From Intestinibacter sp034113885 (GTDB taxonomy: Bacteria; Bacillota; Clostridia; Peptostreptococcales; Peptostreptococcaceae), in assembly GCF_034113885.1 (NCBI RefSeq), contig NZ_JAXEWM010000143.1, forward strand, positions 1 to 14,081: a stretch of 14,081 nucleotides of DNA, read 5' to 3'. How positions within the stretch are numbered: position 1 is the stretch's first letter; each line of letters starts with the position of its first letter. Both the position numbers and the translations under genes were made by a program. A model generated the notes under the pieces. That model was not told the origin of the DNA and did no database searches. It worked only from the letters and a program-made list of their open reading frames with translations. Shown one piece after another: positions 8,256 through 14,081 of the stretch.

Positions 8256-8663
8256 ATGGCAAATAAAATTGGCTCGATTATATTAATAATTTTAGGTATG
8301 GTTATATTTATTTTAGATTTTAAAATTATAGGAGCTTTATTATTAATGATAGGTGTAATTCGTATGTTTTCAGCTTCTTCAAAGAAATCTAATACTAGAT
8401 CATATCCATCTAATAATAGAGTAAGACCTTCAAACAACAATAATTACTTCGATGATGATGATTATTATATGAATCAACACAATTACGATGATCATCACTC
8501 TCACCATCATCATGACCACGATTTTGACGATCACAGTCATCATCACCACCACGATCACGACGATCATGATTGTAGCGAACACGATTACGACAACGATGGA
8601 GATTGTGATTATTTCGATAATGATTACGACAATGACTTTGATGACTGCGACTACGATGATTAA
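8256..8663 (+). CDS. Small membrane protein with His/Asp-rich metal-binding-like tail
   Basis: A 135-residue protein of no family I recognise by name. Residues 5-21 and 23-38 form two short hydrophobic helices; a basic linker follows (K43, K44, R48, R55, R57), which by the positive-inside rule places both ends in the cytoplasm. Residues 66-135 are low-complexity: I count 17 His, about 28 Asp and three Cys (C106, C117, C131). His clusters lie at 75-109 and the last 26 residues are mostly Asp, Asn and Tyr without His. Such a tail would be expected to bind Mn2+, Zn2+, Ni2+ or Co2+. The start is supported by AGGGGA at 8242-8247. It lies 110 bases after the riboswitch-controlled ATPase on the same strand, without a convincing promoter of its own, so read-through from the Mn2+-switched unit is plausible. 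A buffer, sensor or loading partner for the pump is inference. Confidence 0.82.
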   Translation: MANKIGSIILIILGMVIFILDFKIIGALLLMIGVIRMFSASSKKSNTRSYPSNNRVRPSNNNNYFDDDDYYMNQHNYDDHHSHHHHDHDFDDHSHHHHHDHDDHDCSEHDYDNDGDCDYFDNDYDNDFDDCDYDD

Positions 8664-8680
8664 ATTTTAGCTCTTAATAA

Positions 8681-8699
8681 AGTCATCTCTATGGTGACT
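8681..8699. repeat. Short hairpin after the His/Asp-rich gene
   Basis: AGTCATC (8681-8687) can pair with GGTGACT (8693-8699), seven pairs including one G-T, around a five-base loop. No T run follows on the plus strand, so it is not a good intrinsic terminator alone. It may protect the 3' end or be chance. Confidence 0.4.
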
Positions 8700-8720
8700 C
8701 CAAATTTTAATAATCCTAAA

Positions 8721-8754
8721 AGAAAGAGGTTGTCACAAAATACAACCTCTTTCT
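8721..8754. terminator. Bidirectional intrinsic terminator between convergent genes
   Basis: A perfect 13-base inverted repeat, AGAAAGAGGTTGT (8721-8733) and ACAACCTCTTTCT (8742-8754), with an eight-base loop. On the minus strand it begins only three bases after the LuxR regulator stop and ends in a T-rich tail, so it is strongest there. It would also stop transcripts arriving from the His/Asp-rich gene. Confidence 0.9.
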
Positions 8755-8757
8755 GAT

Positions 8758-11229
8758 TTAATTTAAAATATCATCTAATACAACTCCAAGCTGAGCTCTA
8801 GATTTAATAGATAATTTTTTGAATACAGTCTTTAAAATAGCCTTTACAGTATTTACAGAAACATATATTTTATCTGCTATTTCCCTATTAGTCATTCCCT
8901 TAGATGCCAATATCGCTATTTCCATTTCTCTATTTGTAAGCTCTACCTTTTCTTCATCGTTACATATACTTATAGATACCTTATATTCTTTATATAATTT
9001 TTCCACGACTCTTATAAAATCTCTATATTTAAATTCAGTTTTTAATTCCCTAAAAAGATCTTCTATGTAATTATAATTTTCAACAAAAGGCATATATAAA
9101 TCATCTGCCATTGCAATATCTAAAGCACATTTAAGCTTTTTAAATGCCTCCTCCTTTTTTCTCAGCTTATTAAAGCATGCTGATACATGTATATTTGCAT
9201 AAATTTCACATAATAAATTTGGAAATATTTTAGCCATAGCTATAGATTTTTCATAAAATCCTAAAAGCTTTGTATATTCCTCTTGAACTAGTAATACCTT
9301 GGAGTATACTAAATTTACACAAGGCATCGCTGGGAAAAACACCTTTATATTATCGAGATTTCCCTTTCTTATCCATGTAGGTATTTTCTCTTTATTATTC
9401 AAATTAGAATAAATAAACGCATCAAATAAATCTAAAATATGTGCAAATATATTCAATTGCTTTTTATCCATATTTTCTCTTACTTTTTGACATAAGCTTA
9501 TAGCCTTCTCGTAAAGCCCCTTCGCCAATAAAATTCTAATATTTAAGAAATATCCACATAGCTTTATGCCAGATTCCATATTCGCATCTAAGATAGCCTT
9601 ATGCATAGCTATCTCTGCATTTTCAAAATCTCCTCTATTGAAAAATACCTCTGCCTCCATCATGTGCTCTGCTCCTCTACCATGACCAGAAGTTACTTTA
9701 TAGTAATAAGGCATCGATTCCTTCATAATTTCTAACTGTCTATCTAATTTTCCCTTTTCTCTGTAAAACATATATAATACTGACAGTGAGCCAAATGTCC
9801 ACGTTCCATGGTTTGTATTTATAGTAGAAGGTGTGCTCATGAGCTCACATGCCTTTCTATGGCATTTAGACATTTCTTCTATATCGTTGTACTTTGTAAA
9901 GCTAATTATCAGCTGAATTTCACCTAATAATTGATTTCTCATTTTGGAGTTCAAATCGCCATCCGCTTGTATATTAGCAAGAGTTTCTCTACAAGCCTTA
10001 GCAAATAATTCTTTTTCATTAAATGTAAAAAGCCTTCTAATATATGTAAGCATAGCTAAGTGATTTTTTTTCTTAATTTCTTTTGGACAAGATTCCATAT
10101 AGTTTATAATACAATCCTTCTGTTCCATAGTAATTGTATTTCCTCTATCCTTTTCTATGCACTTCATTATCATCTCAAAATTACCACTTTTATAAAAATA
10201 CTCCATAGCTTGTAAGTACTCTTTTCTATTATAAAACCATTTTGAAGTATTTTTATACACTTCTAATTTAAATGACTGTGGTTTTTCTTCGAACTTTTCA
10301 TCTAAGCACTTCTTTAATATACTGTGAAAATAATATTCTTTATTTATAGAATCATATTTTATAAATCCATTTTTAGATAATAGTTCAGATAATAAAATCT
10401 CTGCCTTTTCTTCTCCTGCGATATATCTAATCACATCCATAGAAAACTTATCAAATATAGAGAGTCTCAAAAGCAAATCCTTGAGTTCATCTCTCAAATC
10501 TCTATATACAGTAGTCTCCATGAGATCATATATATTATTTTGCAAATCAGTAGTTTTATTTTCTGTATAATTCAGCATAAATAAATATATAACACTTATC
10601 CATCCCTCGCTGTATTTATATATCTTATCAATATACTCGTCTTTTAAATAAACCTTGCATAATTGATAGTAGCTAACTATATCCTCTCTTGTAAATTCCA
10701 TATCCTCTTTAGATATATAATTTAAATAATGCTTTAACTGAAGTTCATTTATATCATTTAAAAAAGAATTTCTAGTTCCTATAACTATATGTATATTCTC
10801 TTCTAAATCTTTTATCAATATTTCTAAAAATTCATCTATCTTAGATTGACTTACAAACTGATAATCATCTATTACAATAACCACATCTTTATCTATTTTT
10901 AAATTACTGATCATCTGTATAGCTTCCCATTTTAATATATCATCATCTGGAAATCCCATTTCACTAAGATCATTTCCCGTTTTTTCATCAATTTTCGATA
11001 TTAAATTTGAAAATCCCCTCCAAAATACTTCTACAGAATTAGTGTATATGTTAAGCCAATAAATATATATATCTTCTTTATTTAACAATTGTTTCATTGT
11101 TGTAGTCTTGCCATATCCCATAGGAGCCTGAATTACTGTCAATGGATAATCTGTAACTCTTTCTATTTTTTCAGATATTTTTTCAGTAAAATATAAAGCT
11201 CTTGTGTTATATTTTGTTTTACTTTTCAT
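8758..11229 (-). CDS. MalT-like LuxR-family transcriptional regulator with N-terminal ATPase (LAL/STAND type)
   Basis: An 823-residue large LuxR regulator built like MalT. Residues 30-50 carry the P-loop APMGYGKTT (K41, T42), matching MalT's variant Walker A; 116-122 is Walker B VVIVIDD. A helical winged region follows to about 340, then a long helical TPR-like sensor region to about 750. Residues 762-823 form a LuxR helix-turn-helix, with LTNREMEIAILASKGMTNREI and VSVNTVK. Such proteins usually bind ATP and a small-molecule inducer, oligomerise and activate nearby promoters. Start: ATG at 11229 with GGGAG eight bases upstream; a candidate promoter lies just before. It is transcribed separately from the upstream YkvI-family transporter gene (terminator between). 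Inducer and targets are unknown; the neighbouring transporter and LarA genes are the natural candidates. Confidence 0.93.
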   Translation of the reverse strand: MKSKTKYNTRALYFTEKISEKIERVTDYPLTVIQAPMGYGKTTTMKQLLNKEDIYIYWLNIYTNSVEVFWRGFSNLISKIDEKTGNDLSEMGFPDDDILKWEAIQMISNLKIDKDVVIVIDDYQFVSQSKIDEFLEILIKDLEENIHIVIGTRNSFLNDINELQLKHYLNYISKEDMEFTREDIVSYYQLCKVYLKDEYIDKIYKYSEGWISVIYLFMLNYTENKTTDLQNNIYDLMETTVYRDLRDELKDLLLRLSIFDKFSMDVIRYIAGEEKAEILLSELLSKNGFIKYDSINKEYYFHSILKKCLDEKFEEKPQSFKLEVYKNTSKWFYNRKEYLQAMEYFYKSGNFEMIMKCIEKDRGNTITMEQKDCIINYMESCPKEIKKKNHLAMLTYIRRLFTFNEKELFAKACRETLANIQADGDLNSKMRNQLLGEIQLIISFTKYNDIEEMSKCHRKACELMSTPSTINTNHGTWTFGSLSVLYMFYREKGKLDRQLEIMKESMPYYYKVTSGHGRGAEHMMEAEVFFNRGDFENAEIAMHKAILDANMESGIKLCGYFLNIRILLAKGLYEKAISLCQKVRENMDKKQLNIFAHILDLFDAFIYSNLNNKEKIPTWIRKGNLDNIKVFFPAMPCVNLVYSKVLLVQEEYTKLLGFYEKSIAMAKIFPNLLCEIYANIHVSACFNKLRKKEEAFKKLKCALDIAMADDLYMPFVENYNYIEDLFRELKTEFKYRDFIRVVEKLYKEYKVSISICNDEEKVELTNREMEIAILASKGMTNREIADKIYVSVNTVKAILKTVFKKLSIKSRAQLGVVLDDILN

Positions 11230-11267
11230 TGCACTTACTCCCTTGTAATTTTAATAATCCTAATTTT

Positions 11268-11296
11268 ATTATACAGATAATACAAATTTTAGTAAA
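11268..11296 (-). promoter_or_regulatory. Candidate promoter of the LuxR regulator gene
   Basis: On the minus strand TTTACT (11296-11291) and a perfect TATAAT (11273-11268) are separated by 17 bases. The predicted start is about 30 bases before the ATG. It lies downstream of the transporter's terminator, so the regulator can be expressed on its own. Confidence 0.55.
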
Positions 11297-11319
11297 ATAA
11301 TTATTTTTCAAAAAATAAA

Positions 11320-11347
11320 GAAGCTACTAGCATAATCTAATAGCTTC
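11320..11347 (-). terminator. Intrinsic terminator of the YkvI-family transporter gene
   Basis: Bases 11347-11337 pair with 11330-11320 (11 positions, one mismatch, loop of six). On the minus strand the stem is followed by a T-rich tract down to 11311. It starts 23 bases after the transporter stop codon. Confidence 0.85.
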
Positions 11348-11370
11348 TCACTATAATCAATTTTTAATTA

Positions 11371-12525
11371 TTATTTTCCAGATTTAGCGATTTTATATAT
11401 ACCTATAGTTAATAATGGTAATATGAATACAACCATTAATCCGTATGACATAGCATTATATCCTTTAGCTATAAGGTCTATTATACCAAACTTAGATAAT
11501 ATTACAGCTGCTGCTAATACTACAACTGTTAACATTGCGTTTTGAGCACCTGTTAATTTTTCTTTACCGAAGTCTTCTAAGCTTGAATTAACTCTGGCAA
11601 CGAATGCATGGATTATACCAGTTGAAGTTTCTATTAAAGTCCATCCCATTACTATACCAAATATTACTATTGACCAAGTTCCTCCTACTTTCTTTAATAT
11701 TACAAGCCAAGGAACTGTAGCTCCTAATACATCTGGATCTGGATAGAATCCCATAAATGCTATATAACTTATGAACCATGGTACTGTCATTAATATACCA
11801 GCTATTAAACCACTTATCATTGTTTCTTTTCTACTTGTTTGTCTTTCTAGTGATTCAAAACTAGATGGATATACTAATACGTTGTAAGCTACATAAACTA
11901 TACCTAGCCATACTATATTAAATGTACTTGCTGGACCTTCAACGAAGCTTGTATCTCCTGTTGCGAATACTTCACTTATATGTGAACCTGCTCCTTTTAT
12001 AGCTAATACACCAAATATGATATATGCTATATATAATGCTATAGTTCCATAAGTTTCAAATTTTTCAATCAAACTAGAACCGTAGAAGTTTAATATACCA
12101 ACAACTATTACAACAACTATAACACCAACCCAATAATTAAGACCCATTGTTTGATTAACTATTTCTCCTGTAGCTGATGCCATAACTGCAAGAATTATTA
12201 TTGCAAGTGGAATATAGATTAAATCGTATAATATACCAAATTTTCCTAATAAATTTTGCATGAAATCCTTGTAGTTATAAGATTTTGTTACTCTAGCAAA
12301 TTCGAATGATGCCATTGCTATAACTGCAAATCCTATAAGTGTGGCAACACCTGCTATCCATCCTCTTGCTCCATAATTAGCACCGTAAGATATAATTTCA
12401 CGACCAGTTGCATATCCACCACCGATAAGAACTGATTGAAGTAATATACCAGGTACTAAATATCTCCCAAAAGCACCATCAAAGAAGCTTTTTTTACCGT
12501 TGTTTTTAGGTGATCTTTGTTCCAT
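11371..12525 (-). CDS. YkvI-family multi-pass membrane protein, putative secondary transporter
   Basis: A complete 384-residue hydrophobic protein of the YkvI family (COG3949), distantly related to the APC/LeuT-fold transporters. About ten membrane helices can be placed, roughly at 21-38, 52-75, 96-117, 130-148, 158-176, 202-220, 234-256, 273-292, 328-346 and 358-378. The first helix carries the glycine-rich GGGYATGRE segment (35-43), an unwound-helix signature typical of this family; the N-terminus is basic and cytoplasmic. The start has AGGAGGGG at 12538-12531, a strong ribosome binding site, and a good extended -10 promoter upstream. It lies between a LarA-family gene and a MalT-like regulator, all on the minus strand, which suggests uptake or export of a small acid or amino acid under that regulator. 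The substrate of the family is not established, so this is inference. Confidence 0.88.
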   Translation of the reverse strand: MEQRSPKNNGKKSFFDGAFGRYLVPGILLQSVLIGGGYATGREIISYGANYGARGWIAGVATLIGFAVIAMASFEFARVTKSYNYKDFMQNLLGKFGILYDLIYIPLAIIILAVMASATGEIVNQTMGLNYWVGVIVVVIVVGILNFYGSSLIEKFETYGTIALYIAYIIFGVLAIKGAGSHISEVFATGDTSFVEGPASTFNIVWLGIVYVAYNVLVYPSSFESLERQTSRKETMISGLIAGILMTVPWFISYIAFMGFYPDPDVLGATVPWLVILKKVGGTWSIVIFGIVMGWTLIETSTGIIHAFVARVNSSLEDFGKEKLTGAQNAMLTVVVLAAAVILSKFGIIDLIAKGYNAMSYGLMVVFILPLLTIGIYKIAKSGK

Positions 12526-12594
12526 ATATACCCCTCCTAAATATTTTATAAATGCGAATTATATAAATTTTTGCAATATTTATATAATATCTAA

Positions 12595-12623
12595 ATAGTA
12601 TCAGTTTTTGGAATTTTTTGCAA
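12595..12623 (-). promoter_or_regulatory. Candidate promoter of the YkvI-family transporter gene
   Basis: Reading on the minus strand, TTGCAA (12623-12618), a 17-base spacer and TACTAT (12600-12595), with TG one base before the -10 (extended -10). The predicted start leaves a leader of about 60 bases before the ATG. Confidence 0.65.
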
Positions 12624-12777
12624 GTTTATGAAATATAATAAATTAATTTGTATTTAGTTTAATTTTTATTTAATTTAATATTTATTTAATATCTACTATA
12701 ATATAATTTATACTTAATATAATTTACTTGCTCAAAACTTTAAAAAATAAAGAAATAAATTTTTTTTCTTTAAAACG
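12624..12777. other. AT-rich intergenic stretch upstream of the transporter promoter
   Basis: Almost only A and T, with repeated TTTAAT/TATTTAAT words between about 12650 and 12720. No gene, RNA or convincing operator was recognised. Being just upstream of the transporter -35, it could act as an UP-element or curved DNA and would contain any binding site for the LuxR regulator. Confidence 0.4.
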
Positions 12778-12829
12778 AAAAAGAAGTGGAGCAAAATAGA
12801 TTTTATTCTAGTTTTCAGCACTTCTTTTT
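12778..12829 (-). terminator. Intrinsic terminator of the LarA-family gene
   Basis: AAAAAGAAGTG (12778-12788) pairs perfectly with CACTTCTTTTT (12819-12829). An inner helix, AAAATAGA with TCTAGTTTT (one bulge), extends it. It lies 53 bases after the racemase stop on the minus strand and has T-rich sequence on both sides, so it may work in both directions. Confidence 0.85.
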
Positions 12830-12882
12830 ATTTAAATTATTTTTTAACCGCTAATAAATTAACTCTATAAAATCTCTATTTA

Positions 12883-14081
12883 CTATCTATATTTAGGTAA
12901 TGTATTAGCACCGTGTGGTAATAATGCAACCTTCATATCATCTATAGATCCACCGTTTAATTTTTTAGCTAATTCTAAAGCTTCATCTAATGTCTTAACT
13001 GCATGTATTTTAGTTTTGCTGAATTTTTCTTGTGGGATACTAGTTACTAATATCATATTGTATTTTTCAGCAGTTTCAGAGAAGTCAAATCCAACAAATC
13101 CACCGATTGAGAAGTCGGCACGTAATGCTTTTTCTCTTTCTTCCATATTATCGAATTTAGTTATTTGGTCTTCGCAATCGTCGTTACCAAATCCTTCACT
13201 ACATTCAGATAACAATATCATTGTTCCACCTTCTGCTATCATAATTTTAGCGTTTGATAATGTTTTTGAAGTTTGGTATAAGTTTATATCTTTTGGGTAT
13301 CCCCCAGCACTTGCTATAACTAATGGAGTTCTTTCATCAACATATACACCGTCTATTGAGTCAACTAATTCAGTTGCAGCTTTATGAGCTTCTATCCAAT
13401 CTCCTGCAAAGGCAGCTATTATTTCTTGATTAGCATTTGCAACTACATTTAATAAATAAGCTGGTTTAGCCATTGCAGCAGCTTCTTCTAGATCATCGTG
13501 GAATGGATTAGATTTTGATAAGTTTCCTGCACAAGCATTGACATTTGTACCGTTTCCGAATCCAGGATTTAAAGCGTTGCTGTGGTTAGTATTTATAGTT
13601 TCTTTTCCTGCTATACCAGGTACTAGACTCTTTCTTCCTCCGCCGTAACCAGCTAATAAGTGGTAAACTACTCCACCAGTTAAGATTATTTTATCTGCTT
13701 CTATTGCATATCTATTTAACCATACAGGAGTTTTTCTAGAAGTTTCTCCCATATAAACTAAGTTTTCTTTGTCATCACATTGGTGATCTATTATTTTTAA
13801 ACGTTTAAATAAATCTTCACCTAATAATTCTTTATGTTCTTCATCAGTTTGTCTTCTATGAGTACCACAAGCAGATATAACTAGTATATCTTCGTCAGGT
13901 ACACCACATTTGTTTATTCTATCTACTAATATTGGTAAGTATGTAGGTATTGCTTGCCATTTTCTTGTTACGTCAGATATTATTATTGCTACTTTGTCGC
14001 CTTTTTTTACAACTGTTGATATATCCCCTGCTCCGATTGGATTATCTAAAGCGTATTCTATATGTTCTTTTACACTTCTTT
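12883..14081 (-). CDS. larA: Nickel-dependent lactate racemase family protein (LarA-like), 5' end beyond window
   Basis: The frame is open from the stop at 12883 to the right edge (398 codons). Comparing residue spacing with Lactiplantibacillus LarA from memory, about 34 N-terminal residues are missing, for a total near 430, usual for the family. Active-site residues are present: SDVTRK (Asp codon 13972-13974, Arg 13963-13965), GTHRRQ (His 13858-13860, H108), His 13660-13662 (H174), GGGRK with the cofactor-bearing Lys at 13630-13632 (K184), and NTNH (His 13582-13584, H200). Distances H108-H174-K184-H200 match exactly. LarA interconverts D- and L-lactate using a covalent nickel-pincer nucleotide; relatives act on other 2-hydroxy acids, so the substrate is not certain. 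The cofactor genes larB, larC and larE are not in the window. An internal ATG at 13752 is not the start, since conserved residues lie upstream of it. Confidence 0.92.
   Translation of the reverse strand, partial: RSVKEHIEYALDNPIGAGDISTVVKKGDKVAIIISDVTRKWQAIPTYLPILVDRINKCGVPDEDILVISACGTHRRQTDEEHKELLGEDLFKRLKIIDHQCDDKENLVYMGETSRKTPVWLNRYAIEADKIILTGGVVYHLLAGYGGGRKSLVPGIAGKETINTNHSNALNPGFGNGTNVNACAGNLSKSNPFHDDLEEAAAMAKPAYLLNVVANANQEIIAAFAGDWIEAHKAATELVDSIDGVYVDERTPLVIASAGGYPKDINLYQTSKTLSNAKIMIAEGGTMILLSECSEGFGNDDCEDQITKFDNMEEREKALRADFSIGGFVGFDFSETAEKYNMILVTSIPQEKFSKTKIHAVKTLDEALELAKKLNGGSIDDMKVALLPHGANTLPKYR

Noticed and set aside
8440..8663. CRISPR-like or tandem DNA repeat in the GAT/CAT-rich stretch
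   Set aside because: The repetition is at codon level within a coding frame with a proper start and stop; there are no uniform repeats and spacers.
8488..8670. A second plus-strand frame rich in Ile and Thr overlapping the His/Asp-rich tail
   Set aside because: It is the frame-shifted reading of the GAT/CAC codon repeats; its composition follows mechanically and no ribosome binding site was seen.
13752..13754. Internal ATG near 13752 as the start of the LarA-like gene
   Set aside because: The frame stays open upstream to the window edge and includes the conserved SDVTRK and GTHRRQ motifs.

Overview
The window reads as chromosomal DNA of a low-GC Gram-positive anaerobe, most likely a clostridium of the Peptostreptococcaceae type. 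The grounds are strong AT bias, GGAGG-type ribosome binding sites, a yybP-ykoY riboswitch, a LarA-family nickel enzyme and a very large secreted clostridial-style surface protein. Genus is not settled by what can be read here. No tRNA, rRNA, insertion sequence, phage gene or CRISPR array was seen.

Layout. Positions 1-5067 (minus strand) hold the first 1689 codons of a giant exported protein that runs off the left edge. It joins a phosphodiester glycosidase domain, several Ig-like or carbohydrate-binding-like modules, a purple-acid-phosphatase-like metallophosphoesterase, Cys/His-rich knuckles and start of a repeat array. Positions 5068-5478 are a divergent intergenic region: tandem candidate promoters, a yybP-ykoY (Mn2+-sensing) riboswitch and an overlapping intrinsic terminator, all facing right. 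They control a P2-type cation ATPase (5479-8145). Next on the same strand is a small two-helix membrane protein with an extreme His/Asp tail (8256-8663). A strong bidirectional terminator at 8721-8754 separates this pair from three minus-strand genes. In transcription order these are a LarA-family racemase (12883 to beyond the right edge), a YkvI-family membrane transporter (11371-12525) and a MalT-like LuxR regulator with an N-terminal ATPase (8758-11229). Each appears to be its own transcription unit, because intrinsic terminators and candidate promoters lie between them.

How the genes may work together. The riboswitch, ATPase and His/Asp-rich protein look like a manganese (or broader divalent metal) relief module: the RNA senses Mn2+, the pump exports it, and the small protein may bind or buffer metal at the inner membrane face. 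The ATPase has lost both acidic site-I residues of SERCA, with Arg in place of the M8 Glu, which fits a one-ion pump. The LarA/YkvI/LuxR group may handle a 2-hydroxy acid or related compound, but that link rests on proximity only. The giant surface protein may carry out two consecutive steps, phosphodiester opening and dephosphorylation, on a phosphorylated glycan outside the cell; this is the most interesting functional hypothesis in the window.
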